Both the position numbers and the translations under genes were made by a program. The notes under the pieces were generated by a model. The model made no database searches and was not told the DNA's origin. It was given only the letters and a program-made list of their open reading frames with translations. A stretch of DNA of 64,000 bases from Diorhabda sublineata (lineage: Eukaryota > Arthropoda > Insecta > Coleoptera > Chrysomelidae), in the NCBI RefSeq assembly GCF_026230105.1, contig NC_079483.1, forward strand, positions 6,813,312 through 6,877,311, given 5' to 3'. Shown here piece by piece: positions 24,191-36,178 of this stretch; position 1 is the first letter of the stretch, and the number at the start of each line of letters is the position of its first letter.

Positions 24191-25541
24191 AAGTCAATAT
24201 AAACGTTTAAAATAACAAAAATTCCCATAAAATCGAGTAGTGGTGGAGGGCTTTTTCCGATTTTTCTCGAAAATGGTAAGTTTGATCAAAAACAAACTTC
24301 AAACTAAAGTTGTAGATCTTAAAATTCTCTACAAAAAAGTTTCTGATAATTTTTTTTCTAAGAGTTACCATTTCTGAGATATCGTGAATCTAAGACTCAC
24401 ATTATAAATGATATGCACGCCGTCTATAAAATAATGTACTAAACTCGTTTTTTTTTACGTTGATTTCCCCTGTAGGCCTACTATACAAACTGTCATTACA
24501 ATTTTATTATAATTTAAAGGACAAAATACTCGTCGTAGTTGTAGATTTTACCTTATTATTTATATTGCTATTAATTGTCTTAATTTCTTTATCAGATTCA
24601 TAGTCTATTTCAACAGTTACGTCTTCTTCGATTTCTTCTTCTTTCTTTTCCTCTTACTGGATGTTCATAAATTGTTCAAATGTGACTGAATAACCTGAAT
24701 TTTTTACAACCACATTTGGCAATTGCAAGAAATAGTTTGAGGAGTTTTTCTGGAAGTTTCAATCGGATTATCTATCAAAGTATTATCTATCAAATTTGCA
24801 AATTCTGGTTTTTTGGGGTCAGTTGATTGCTTGGAATTCCGTCTCAATCAGGTATCAACTAAGCAAGAAAATTAGGTGCTTGTGGGAAATTTAGATGACG
24901 AAAATCATATTGGAATAAAAGAAAAATTCAGGATATTCAACTTTTAACTTTATGGGTCCAGGGGATGATTTTTTATCTTCGAAACTGTTAAGACACATTT
25001 TATATTTTGTTTCGGTATTTATCAATACAAGTAATTCCTTTCGTAATCATTGTTTGAGTTGTGGAATCGATTTCTGTAAATACTTTAGCGCAGTTGGTCA
25101 AATTTTGCGTTCGGTCTCTTCTGTAAATTGCTGGCGAAGTATCGCAGTCAAAAATAAAATATTTTGGATAAGCAGGTAAACTTTTTGAAAAATATATTTC
25201 TGTTCGCAGTTGAGCCCTTCCAGGTTTCAGGAAATAGATAATTTTGTCCGTTGGAGCCCTTGCATCAACATCTGAATCAACTAGAATTGTTTTAAATTTT
25301 TCGAGATGAAAAGACACTCTTAGAATCGCGATATCTCATAAATGGTAACTTTTATAAAAAAAATTATACGATCCATTTTTGTAGAGAATTTTAAGATCTA
25401 CTACTTTGATTTGAGGTTTTTTTTGATAAAACTTACCTTTTTCGAGAAAAAACCCAAAAAACTTTGATTAACTCTCCACCAAAATCTGGTATTTTGGGAA
25501 TTTCTGTTATTTGACCATTATTTTTACGTCTAAATTGACCG
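24191..25541. mobile_element. DNA element with ~210-bp terminal inverted repeats
   Basis: The left arm (24191-24397) contains GTCAATATAAACGT, CAAAAATTCCC, GTGGTGGAG, TCTCGAAAATGGTAAGTTT, AGATCTTAAAATTCTCTAC and GAGTTACCATTTCTGAGAT. The right arm (25320-25541), read from the minus strand, contains the same words in the same order with small changes (GTCAATTTAGACGT, CAGAAATTCCC, TTGGTGGAG, TCTCGAAAAAGGTAAGTTT and so on). Arms of this length around about 920 bp of interior mean a TIR-type DNA element. The interior includes a decayed reading related to the GCDT / cysteine-rich family described in the nested entry. The outermost few bases and a target duplication could not be fixed. Confidence 0.72.
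24660..25317 (-). pseudogene. Decayed gene inside the TIR element: GCDT-type protein with cysteine-rich tail
   Basis: The minus strand from 25317 is open for 105 codons. It includes the word FDCDTSPAIYRRDRTQNLT followed by CAKVF. This resembles the motif (T)GCDTTSAIYxxGKxxxxx, followed by a VF..., found in a widespread family of uncharacterised invertebrate proteins. Past several stops, the segment near 24700 reads LPEKLLKLFLAIAKCGCKK. Those proteins end in a similar way, with LxxILxxIxCNCxKxCxxxCxCRK. The order and spacing fit a broken gene of this family. The function of the family is not known to me; I infer that it belongs to a mobile element here because it sits between the inverted repeats. 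Confidence 0.5.
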
Positions 25542-26359
25542 GTATATGAGATAAAATAAAATCTAAATATTTCATTATAATTTCTAATAATTCACTTTAC
25601 GTTAATCGATTTTTCTCAAAAACTGAATGGTTGAAACAGGCACTTACTAGAAATTTACGTACTACACAAGAAATTTTTTGTTTTGCAACTTTTGGCTCTC
25701 GAAAAAATCTAAAAGAATTTTGGACTCGAGATGAACTAGGTACCCAGAAAAACGATTTAGATTTCCCTCGGTAACAAATATTTTCAAAAAATTTGTTCAA
25801 AATTGTTATTCTATAGGTAAATATGTCACTGTGGATATTTGTTTGTACACGTATTATGGCAAAGTAGTCACTTCGTACTTACTCATTCAAGTTTTCGAAG
25901 GAATTAATTTATTATTCTTCATATTCTTTACTTTTTTTATTATCCTCGCAAAAATTCCAGTTATCTTTATGGATTTACTTTCGTTTTAAGCAAATTTAGT
26001 ATATTAGTTTTCATATAAAATCGTATTTTCTATTTTTTTGCGGAAGAAAACGAGTAGAAAACAAGCTCCTTTTTGTTGAAATCTATTCTACCTACTCGTT
26101 CCTTTTTCACTAATTCTACAGGTCTCAACCGATACACATTCATCTCAATAAATTCAACTCCAATAACTGGGAATTCAGTTGAGGGCTGCTACAACCATCC
26201 AGGATAATGCAAATTTATTACTTTTTTTCAATAAATTTATTTGTTGCTTAAACTTTTTTTTTGTTCTTAGAAATAAATATTAGTTTGGAGAATCGTGTCA
26301 GGGGATGGTTGTAGTTTGTTTAGTTTTTATTATTAATTTAATTGATAAGGTGTTTCGAA
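25542..26359. other. AT-rich stretch without recognised feature
   Basis: A 67-codon minus-strand open frame at 25597-25800 has no recognisable features. Nothing else was seen. Confidence 0.4.
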
Positions 26360-27690
26360 CTTGTATATAACTCGAAAACTACGAGGATTTCGACACAAAC
26401 TGCCGGACAAAAAATCTGTAACACAATATTCCGTACAAAAAGGTTTCGATGTTTTCATAACCTCAAAATTTCCATTACAAAATGGGTTTAAGCGCTCAAA
26501 ACTATTTTCAATCGCGAATAACTTGAAAACTATGAGGAATTTCGAAAAAAGTGCTGAAATGAAAAATGTAGAATATAAATTTCTCTACAAAAAAGTATTG
26601 GTGGTATTTGTTCCTAACCTCAAAATTTCCATTACAAAATGGGTTTATACACTCAAAACTATTTTGAATCGCGAATAACTCGAAAACTTTGAGGAATATC
26701 GAAAAAAGTGTTGTGATAAAAAATGTAGAGTACAAAATTTTCTACAAAAAAGTATTCATGGTATTTGTTCTCAACTTCAAAATTTTCATTACAAAATGGG
26801 TTTAAGCGTTCAAAACTATTTTCAATCGCGAATAACTCGAAAGCTATGAGAAATTTCGAAAAAAGTGCTGAAATGAAAAATGTAGAATATAAATTTCTCT
26901 ACAAAAAAGTATTGGTGGTATTTGTTCCTAACCTCAAAATTTCCATTACAAAATGGGTTTGAACGCTCAAAACTATTTTGAATCGAGAATAACTCGAAAA
27001 CTTTGGGGAATATCGAAAAAAGTGCTGAAATGAAAAATGTAGAATACAAATTTCTCTACAAAAAAGTATTCGTGGTATTTGTTCTTAACTTCAAAATTTT
27101 CATTACAAAATGGGTTTGAACGATCAAAACTATTTTGAATCGAGAATAACTCGAAAGCTATGAGGAATTTCGAAAAAAGTGCTGAAATGAAAAATGTAGA
27201 ATACAAATTTCTCTACAAAAAAGTATTCGTGGTATTTGTTCCTAACCTCAAAATTTTCACCTTAAAATGAGTTTATACACTCAAAAATATTTTGAATCGC
27301 GAATAACTCGAAAACTTTGGGGAATATCGAAAAAGTGTCGTGATAAAAAATGTAGAATACAAATTTCTCTACAAAAAAGTATTGGTGGTATTTGTTCCTA
27401 ACCTCAAAATTTCCATTACAAAATGGGTTTATACACTCAAAACTATTTTGAATCGAGAATAACTCGAAAACTTTGGGGAATATCGAAAAAAGTGTCGTGA
27501 TAAAAAATGTAGAATACAAAATTCTCTACAAAAAAGTATTGGTGGTATTTGTTCCTAACCTCAAAATTTCCATTACAAAATGGGTTTTTACAAAATTGGT
27601 TTATACACTCAAAACTATCGCGAATAACTCGAAAACTACGTAGAATTCGAAAAAAAGTGCCAGAGTCAAAACTGTAGAGCACAAAATAGG
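26360..27690. repeat. 157-bp non-coding tandem array
   Basis: About eight worn copies of a 157-bp unit. Each contains AATAACTCGAAAACT, a GAATTTCGAAAAAAGTG block, AAAATGTAGAATA, TTCTCTACAAAAAAGTATT, GGTATTTGTTCCTAACCTC and CATTACAAAATGGGTTT. Units differ by 5-15 percent and a few have small insertions near 27580-27620. Related sentences (TCTCTACAAAAAAGT, CGAAAA.GGTAAG) also occur in the inverted arms of the element at 24191-25541, so this array may have grown from an inner part of such an element. The minus-strand open frames of about 75-85 codons are products of the periodicity. Confidence 0.85.
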
Positions 27691-30600
27691 TACCAACATT
27701 TGGAGAAAAAGAAACAAGTAAGAAGTCTATGAATATTGGAATAATAATTAACTGGGAACGAAAATCGCGTCTTTTAAAAGTGAAACCAAGAAGTAGTCAA
27801 GATTTTCGAAAATTTTCCAAATCGAAAATTGTGCTAATAAAGTAGTGTTCCAAGAGTTAGAGCAGTCTCCATGTGCGCTTGGAACGAAAATTGTCGGATG
27901 CTCCGGCTTTGAGGGAGATTTACTCAAAAATAGAAGCTCCAACGAAAAAAATACCACATACTTTTTTTGTACAAAATTTGGTGCTCTACATTTTTTGTTC
28001 GAGCAGTTTTTTTAGAATTCCCACTAGTTTTCGATTTATTCGCGTTTCAAAATTACAAGCTCCAAAATTTCGAATACCCGTGCACTTAATTTTGTGAGGT
28101 TTATTCAGTAATCGAAAACCTTTAAGAATTTAGAAAATCATAATTAAATTTCAATCATTTCATCATCAAAACAATCATTTATTCGGATACATATTTTTAT
28201 CTTTAAAATTATACGATTTGAAAACTTTCCAAGATTTTAATCTTACGTCCGCATCCCTCTGATTTTGTATGCCTAAGGGTATCAAAGCCCTTTTTTTATT
28301 TCTTTACATCGAATTTCAACCCTTATTTCCCGTACTGCTAAAAATCCAACAGCTGTGTTTATCCATAAAAGGGTTTAAAACGTATATAGCATTACTATGC
28401 ATTTTTTAAACCTTTTTTTGCACTTGAAAGGGTGAAACCAAACACATGTACCTTAGGGACGGTTTTTTTTTAATAAGAAAAAGGTTTAAAAAAGCAAATT
28501 TCCGTATATTCTGTTTTTGTTTCGATTCTCATGGTGTCAGATTTTTTTTTGTTAATACGGAAACATTCTTAACGTTTTTGTCCGTATTATGGGAAAATTT
28601 ACAGGTAGATATTTATATATTGAAATTTAAAAATACAAAAAGACGTACATTGAAACTTTCACGTGTACCCGTTATAATTTTTTCTCGTTTCGTGAAAAAT
28701 AGAAAATCTAAAGTACATTTACACATCATATTTCATACTATTTTTATATTTCATGAATTAATTAAGCTGTATAAAATTATAATTAAGTCAATTATTTACT
28801 TCAAATTAACAATATCAGTTTTCATTTTCGTATATTGAGCACCATCTGTATCTGAAAAGCGTATACAATATGACGACGCATTACAGGTTTCTACAAATGT
28901 TTTTTTTATACCACACAAAGAAAATTCAGTTTGGTATTGCTGTTGCGCATGCGTGGTCATATGATCTGGATATCTGCTTCAGTGGCTGAAAACTTATATG
29001 ACTAGGTATCATTTTATAAAAATCAAATAAAAATACGATTAACAGATAATTTGTTAGATATTTCCAAAATAATCCTATTCAAAATCAATTAGTAGATACT
29101 AATTCAACTTTTAGGCAGTTAGCGTCATCTGTACGTAACCAATGTACACTGTAAAGTATTATGATAGATTTCTACACGTATGTGCTTATGTTTGCTAACA
29201 GAACTATCACTAACTTAAAATCATTGACAAGATTAATTGTTATCTATATAGTATTATTGTTATCAATATATATAGCATATATAGACATATTCCTCAATAA
29301 TTATATCAAAATATTTTAATTAATATTAGATCCGATTGAAGTTAACGACATTCATTGAAAAGTAGGCAACCAATTTTACAAAATATTTATTCTTTACTGA
29401 TTATGTAATATTGGTAATTATCCATTAGTTTTAGTTTTAGTTTTACGCATTATGAGAAAACGAACATATAATTATTATAAAAAATGGAAATAATAGCACC
29501 ATCTATACGTAAACTACCTCAACTATATGTCAAAACATTCAAATTATGACAACTACCTTTCATTTGAAACTCTGCTAATAGAGGACGCTACGATTACGTC
29601 AAAATATCTCATTTATTTCGAAAAAAATTGTTATTTTCTATATCAATAAATTGTGTGAATTGATAAGTCGATTACCTTACCTTTTCCAGACTTTATAAAT
29701 ACATTATTATCGAAATAATGATAAAAATATAATCTCTCTTTCCGTGTGAAGATTAGAGGTTATAATTATTGCCATTGACCGATATGAGCATAGAAATGTT
29801 TGTAAAACAATACGGATCTGGGATACTATTGAGAATTATGATTATTCTCTCAATATTAATTCAATATTTAATTATTTCGATTAAGATCCTTCGGACAATA
29901 AATACACGCAACACACGATACCGTATATACCATCGGTCAAAAGTTTCTGCCTACCCTTTAGTTTACAAATAAAAAAAAACGTTCAATTGATGGCATACTC
30001 TGAAATTATTTCTCTTGAAAAAGATAATATTGATAAATAAAAACGATTTGTGGTAAAAAAATGTGTTATTAATAAGTTAGTTATAAACTTGGAAGTGGAC
30101 ACATAAAACAATAAATTATTTTTAAAATAACTTTATTTCTGAAATATTACGTTCATTATATCATAGTGCGTAACTAAAAATTAGTAGTAACACCATAATT
30201 ATCATACATATTATACATAAATGTACATCTTAGACAAAATCTACTGTACAATATATTAGAATTAGAAAGAAACATAATCATATTCTAATAATATTTTTAA
30301 TCTATTCTAAAATTAATATAAGCGTTCATTAATATATCATAAACAAATTATGACAACAATTGAATCACGTTGAGTGTTGATTTTGGGAACACGAGTTAGA
30401 TGTGTAATAAGTTAAGCCATCTACTATTTGGGTATGTTCCATTAAATAACATTGGAGTAGCAAGGCCTAACGCGTACAGAAATTAGGGAAGGAAGTTAAA
30501 GTCGAAAAAAATAACTAAGTACTTCTATTGTATTCTAAATTCAAAGAGTAAATTTATAGATATTAACATGAACGAATTAGCTTTTTTTTTAATTTATCGT

Positions 30601-31553
30601 GTTTGGTTTTATCCTGTCAGATTTTGGAGTACACTTAGTGTACATTTCAAATGTCAATAAATGAAGTTCTTACTCAAGGTTAATAAAGGACAGGTTGTCC
30701 AGTTATGTGGATGCGATATACGAAAGGGAGAAGCCGTTACGTTACTATTGATAACCATCCAAAGAATAAGCCCATGTTCGATTTGTGCCATTTTGGGTTG
30801 TATCTTGTTTTGCAACTGATTTTTTGTTGTAAAGTTTTGTTTTTTATGAGTTTTCGATATACATTTCATGTGGAAAGTAAATTAGAGTACCAAATTGAGG
30901 TTGGGAAAGCATTTTTTTGTGGATAGAATATCCAAATTATCATTGAGACCTCGTATACAATATTTGATACCTAAAGCAATTACCTTACATAAAATATTAT
31001 AAAACGATACATTTATAAACATTTTAGATAGTTACATTTAGAATGAATCACTTTTCATACTATTGGGTATTTATATTTATATATCTCCTTAAAAATAGCC
31101 TAACAAAACGATAAAAAACATCATCATGTTCTCGTCTGTAGGCTCTCAACAGATGACGTCACGCGTAGATAGGAAAAGTTATCGGTCAACCTATCGTGTA
31201 TTAACCTTGGTTTTTACTAAGGAACTGATTATTTTGACATTGAATCTTCACAGGAGGAGGTTAATAAACAGAAACGAATTTAATACAAAATAATTTTGGA
31301 AAAATAAAATATGATTTGAACATTAATAAAAGAGATGATATTTTTGTGAATTTAGTGAATTTTCAGTGATAGTAAAAAATGTATTGTATTAGAATTTTGT
31401 GGTGAAATGGTTTTATAAATAAAAACACAAAATGTTTTAGTGAGTTTTTTAGCAAATTGGCAAATCAAGGTAAATAGTGATTGATAACAACATATTAGAC
31501 CATTATTAAGTAATTAAAGATCATTATAATAAGTTAAAATAGGTATTTATACA
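27691..31553. other. AT-rich intergenic stretch downstream of tsg
   Basis: No gene recognised. An open frame of 130 codons at 28446-28838 (+) is rich in F, I and K as expected of random AT-rich DNA and lacks any motif. Words of the type CACCATCT or GCGTCATCT near 28840, 29125 and 29497 belong to the dispersed AGATGG(C)G family described elsewhere. The last 300 bp may include the 3' flank of tsg. Confidence 0.35.
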
Positions 31554-31559
31554 TTTATT
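31554..31559 (-). promoter_or_regulatory. tsg: Likely poly(A) signal of tsg
   Basis: AATAAA on the minus strand, about 97 bases after the tsg stop codon, a normal distance for a 3' untranslated region. Other AATAAA-like words exist further on. Confidence 0.5.
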
Positions 31560-31655
31560 TTGGCACTTAGATTTAAGTGAAAAAGAAATTTTCAAATTAA
31601 ATTTCGATTTTTGTTACAAACATTATTGAATTCTAGAACAAACGGTTTAAATTTA

Positions 31656-34600
31656 TCAGTCATCTTCATATTCATCATCATGATCTTCGTAGTCGAAATA
31701 GTCATCATCTTCTTCATTTATTAGCTTTTCATCTATTTGAGGACATTGAGAACATCTGAAAATTATCGAATTATTTATTAAAGTAAGTTATTAATTATCT
31801 TAATTTGTTGAAATATATTTTTCACGTAAAAAAATTCTTCTCGGCACCATAAAATCGATAAATTATCTGGTATCAATGTTATATATCTATAGGAAATTTG
31901 TTTGTCTAGTTTGTCGTTTTTGCGTTATTGCGACACGAATTGTGGCGGATTTAGAAAATGGCCGCGATGAACGCGAAATGTCGATTTTCGAATCGAACAT
32001 AGGAAGAGCTGTAAAGAAAAGACGAGTGAATATACAAAAATGATTTGACGATGTAAGGCATTTGTCATATCTGTGAACGTTTGTTTTGTCGTTGAAATTC
32101 AAATTTCAAAATAGGTTTGAGTCAGTCCAGACCGTTTCTTTGTTTACATACTGAAACCCATTTATTTTAATAATTAATCAATTAATTGTTGTATTGTCAA
32201 TGATTTAGAATAAATAATATTTTGAGTTAATTTTTCGATTTATCTATGGAAAGCAATCTACAAAATGCTATATAACTGGTACGGACTGGCATAAAATTGA
32301 CCAAATCATAACTTGCCATATTATAATTGAAATTTGAATTACCTGCTTTCGTTTATTCCATATTTGATGCAATATTGTCCGACACACTCGCAACAACCGT
32401 CGTGGAACCATCTGTAACTACTGGCGCCCATGGATTGACAGCTAGTCTTACATTTCTTCCAACTCATACACTGACCCCAAAATACTACAGTACAATTAAC
32501 GGTTATGGCGTTTAGTTTCTCCGAATCCACTTCTTGTTCAACACTCACTGAAAATTTAATAAAAATTTCGTAACGTATCAAAAACTTTTATGTCACCAAC
32601 AGGTTTTGTATTAAAATTGTACACAATGATATGTCAATCGATTATAGGATGAGATCGCCGATTCCACGGCGTCTAAAATCATATTATTATTACTAAGTGG
32701 AACGGGAAAGATCGTGGTCGTGATTGTCATGAGTGTTTAGTGGAATGCACCCTTAAAGTAGCATTCGAAACTTGGTGAAGCGAGAAATCGACATAAGATG
32801 GACGTTTAGTACGAGTTTGAAGATTGTACGTAGGGATTATTTTATTGAAACTGTATTTTGAAGTGAGTGACATTAATTTCCAACGATAGATTTTGCTCCA
32901 GAATCACTATTAATGAAAGATAAACTTTTGTCAAGGGCCATTTAGGTATTTAGACACATTTTGGAGTTAAACCACATAGCAGAAGTTTTTTAACTGGAAC
33001 AATCGATGGAAATATCGATAAACTACGAGATTTTATCGATTTATATCGATAAAAATGATTTATGAATCTAGAAAAAGCGACTTGACGTTATAAATTGATT
33101 TGCGTTGCTTAAAACGTCTCATTACTGGTTATGAGTTGGATTTTTGGGTACGACATGAAAAAAAATTCATAAAATTCCTTATGGCCGATTCCCCAATGCC
33201 TAGAAATAGCAAGTCAAATATTAAATGCTTCCCAATTGCTTACAAAGTGTTTATACTTCAAGGCTAAAGAGTACATCGACATTTTTACCAAGAAAGTTCT
33301 TAAAAAGATCAAAAAACAGGTTATGATTGATGTGATTACGATCCTGAATTGAAAGCGTAATTTTCGGATATTGGAAAGCGTTCAAACGATCGAAATCGAC
33401 CAGATGAAGGTTATTTAAATGTACTGCCACAAAAAGTGGAAGTGCCGTTCGGTAAAAACGTGCCTTGGTAGAAGATTCCACACTTCAGCGACGTTTCTTC
33501 TATATTCGAAGCTTTCCAAGTAGTTTCTTGTCAAGTCTAATCGAATTGCTATCTTCTGCATTGGGTCCAACATCCTCAAGGTATGTTTGGAAACCGAGCT
33601 CCAAATGGTAGAGTTTATTCATCTTAAAGAGGACTCAAAGTTTTTTGTGAAACCTGACTATCCCAACCTCAACATCCAATAAGCAAATAGCTAGGACCAA
33701 ATTGTAAAAACAGCAGTCTGAGTATTTGCTGCATTTAATTCAGTATTGATGATGTGAAGGTGAAGCTGTAGATTCAGTTTACTAAATTATCCCAACTAAT
33801 GTTATCCAGAGGTTTAATTCCAATGCTTTTTCATACAAGATCGTTTTAGCAAAAACCAAGAATATACAGCAATTCACCAATTCACGTTTCATCATAGTTT
33901 TACGAACTACCCGCTAACTGTCGGGATTATGTACGTTGTATAATTGAACGTTGGGATAATCGAAGCTCTATTGCAATTTAAAAAATCTCTGGAATTCGTT
34001 TGGTTGTTAATTGAGTGGACTAAAGATATTTTCATATAAGATGTGCTAAATTTTCCCTGATATAGTGAAGATTTTCCATTGCAGAGCTGACATTTGGGTA
34101 CTGGCGATTATTTCGTAAATATAAATCATTTTCTAAATGTAAAATTTTGTTTTATTGATAGATTCAAGTGGATTTAATATTTAATAAAAAATACTCACGC
34201 ATGGTGATTTTGATTTGTTTTTTGGGATCGTAATAATTGAATTCCATATCGACTGGGAAAGTTTTGGTGTCCCATCTTTTTAACGAATCCGGAGATTCGG
34301 TTAGGACAGAAAATAATTGTGGGACTCCCTCGTCGAATTCTTCGACGTGGGATTTTTTGCTCAGATCCGTTTCCGTCTCGTTCGGTTTAGGACAAATATC
34401 TACAAACAAAAAAATTTTGTTAATTCGTAAATGTTTAGTCAACTCGCGTATACTGTTAGTTGTGGGTTCATCGACACTTTTTATATTTAACGTAGGGTGT
34501 ATTTAATAAAGGAAAACGAACTCACCCACGCACGAGCAACATTCGCTGTAAAGGCTACTTAAACAATTAATGCATTCTTTACAGCAAGTACAGTTTTTCA

Positions 34601-34742
34601 AATCGCAATTGCAAGCTTTAGTTAATAAGCATTTGCTGACTACGCTGCCGCAAACAGCTTCATTACAACTTTTTACGTTTTCTATTAGGACGAATAGACT
34701 CAAAGTTGTTATAAGTAGAGTGATAACGATGTGTTGCAGCAT
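31656..34742 (-). CDS. tsg: Twisted gastrulation protein (secreted BMP/Dpp-binding modulator)
   Basis: Four coding exons: 34742-34526, 34399-34199, 32547-32343 and 31755-31656. All junctions are GT..AG, phases agree and the total is 723 nt, giving 240 aa plus TGA. Residues 1-25 form a hydrophobic signal peptide. Residues 26-75 are the cysteine-rich N-terminal domain (14 Cys; CNEAVCGSVVSKC, CCKECINCL and CCSCVDIC), which in Tsg proteins binds BMP ligands. Exon 2 encodes the linker with PQLFSVLTESPDS. Exon 3 encodes the second conserved domain (WGQCMSWKKCKTSCQSMGAS, YRWFHDGCCECVG, YGINESR), completed by CSQCP in exon 4. Tsg works outside the cell with Chordin/Sog to carry or release BMP. Four N-x-S/T sites are visible. 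Unusual is the strongly acidic tail (EEDDDYFDYEDHDDEYEDD). An AG just upstream of the start (34753/34754) suggests an intron in the 5' UTR. Intron 2 (about 1.65 kb) holds a retrotransposon remnant. Confidence 0.96.
33455..33580 (-). pseudogene. CR1/Jockey-type LINE fragment inside tsg intron 2
   Basis: The minus strand reads LRMLDPMQKIAIRLDLTRNY, then LESFEYRRNVAEVWNLLPRH and VF. This matches the end of CR1/Jockey-type reverse transcriptases (LDxMQxRAIRLI.D..LT..LxSLxHRRNVA ... WNxLPxxVF). The roughly 60 residues that normally lie between RRNVA and WN.LP are missing, so it is a deleted remnant. The neighbouring 76-codon open frame downstream may belong to the same element. Confidence 0.6.
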
Positions 34743-34752
34743 TGTTAACTGT

Positions 34753-35327
34753 CTGAAAAAAAAAATTCGTTTAGTTTATACAGACGTGTATTAGAAAAAA
34801 ACATTTCTCGACGAAAATTTTCAAAAAGGAACGTAGTATTAATGAAAAATCGTATTTTTGTGGATATATGGTGCAGAAAATCCGATTCATTGGCCTCCTC
34901 GATATTATTTCCATTGGATGATGCAATTTTCGATATAAATCGAAAGGTTTTTGATTTATACCAACACCAAATCACGAATCTATCAAAATTACTGCGTTTT
35001 CCACGGTTTTTAAGACTCCTAGACACCCTGTATATTGTATATGTTAGACTAAGAACTCATATATCTTACTACGTATGTACAGGGCTTTCAATAAAGTCCC
35101 TAAAGTCTTTTTTTTTTACATTTTAGCATCAAAAATTGAATAATTTTTTCATATATTTATTTACTACATTGCGACATACTTTTAATTTGACGATCGTGCT
35201 CAGAAACACTTTCTTTTTCATTTGTTTTTGACTACCAGATGAAATTAAACATAAGTTGTATGATCGGAAGAGAAAATAATCACATTTAGCGACAATCTAC
35301 TCATCATGTTAATGATATTCCAAATTA
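34753..35327. other. Upstream region / 5' UTR intron of tsg
   Basis: Begins at a pyrimidine-rich AG acceptor (read on the minus strand) just before the tsg start exon. The upstream non-coding exon and promoter cannot be placed. A CACCCTGTATAT word at 35024-35035 looks like the end of a small DNA element lying over about 34830-35035. The open frames on both strands here lack recognisable features. Confidence 0.35.
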
Positions 35328-35868
35328 CGAGGTCTGTCTATTAAATAACGAGACTGGTTACGAAAAACAGGATTAATTATAAAAATTATTCCATATACGA
35401 ATGCTCCCCTTCAATATACTTCCTTCCCATCACCACATACCTTTCCATACGTTTTTTCTATTGATCGAAGCAGTGCTGGAAGTCCTCTTTGGCGAGGACC
35501 TTCGGGAGCTTTGCTTTACCGCTTCCATCGACTCAAATCGGGTTTCTTCGAAAGCAAATCTTTTTCTAAACGTTCAAGGAAATCTGAGCATCTTCAGTCC
35601 TCTCTTGTCTCTCACTAAAGCGCTTACATCACTCAAAAATACCCGCACGAGATAGAGAATTGTCCCCATAGACCTCTTGCAACAATTTATAGCATTCAGT
35701 CGGAATTTGTCTCAATTTAACGATAAATTTGAGATTGATACGCTGCTCAAATATTATAATAGTGACGAAAACGTGTTTTGGAACGTACATAGACAAGATA
35801 TCTAGATACCGAACGCGTCTATGGCACTTTCTAGGCGCGCAGTCTCGTTATTTAATAGCCAAACCTCG
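35328..35868 (-). mobile_element. Internally deleted mariner element with intact inverted ends
   Basis: Ends are CGAGGTCTGTCTATTAAATA at 35328 and, on the minus strand at 35868, CGAGGTTTGGCTATTAAATA. Both are followed by ACGAGACTG and flanked by TA (35326-35327 and 35869-35870), the mariner target. From the 35868 end the minus strand encodes a mariner N-terminal helix-turn-helix domain at about 35751-35578: FEQRINLKFIVKLRQIPTEC, then LLQEVYGDNSLSRAGIFE. It then jumps to the C-terminal part (FESMEAVK, IEGEH-like end in shifting frames). The catalytic middle is deleted and stops are present, so it is non-autonomous. Confidence 0.82.
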
Positions 35869-35870
35869 TA

Positions 35871-36178
35871 TTTGACCAGTAAGCGTACTCCAGTGCTCGA
35901 ATATCAGCCGTACTCACCAGATTTAGCACCGTGCGACTTTTTTTGTTTCCGAAGACGAAATCCGCTTCGAAAGTTACTCGATTTGAGTCTATGGAGAGCT
36001 CCTGGAGGTCCTCACCGAAGAAGACTTCCAGCACTCTTTGAATCAATGGAAAAACTAATGAAAAGGTGTGTGGAGAGGGGTGGGGGGTATATTGAAGGGG
36101 AGCATTCGTATATAGAATAATTTTTATAATAAAACCCTTTTTTCGTAACCAGTCTCGTTATTTAATAGACAGACCTCG
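35871..36178 (+). mobile_element. 3' half of a second mariner copy, opposite orientation
   Basis: Directly abuts the previous element at a TA. The plus strand reads RTPVLEYQPYSPDLAPCDFF in one frame (third catalytic Asp in PCDF). It then gives, after frame changes, ALFESMEKLMKRCVERGGGY and IEGEHSYIE, ending in the same inverted terminus (CGAGGTCTG on the minus strand at 36178, then TA). Its 5' half is missing. The 3' ends of both copies are therefore mirror images about 250 bp long at the two outer borders 35328 and 36178. This could let the pair move or fold as one 851-bp unit. Confidence 0.78.

Noticed and set aside
28446..28838. 130-codon open frame
   Set aside because: Composition (F, I, K, Y) is what AT-rich random DNA gives; no motif and no splice context.
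30654..30926. Overlapping 71- and 73-codon open frames on opposite strands
   Set aside because: Mutual shadows with no recognisable features.
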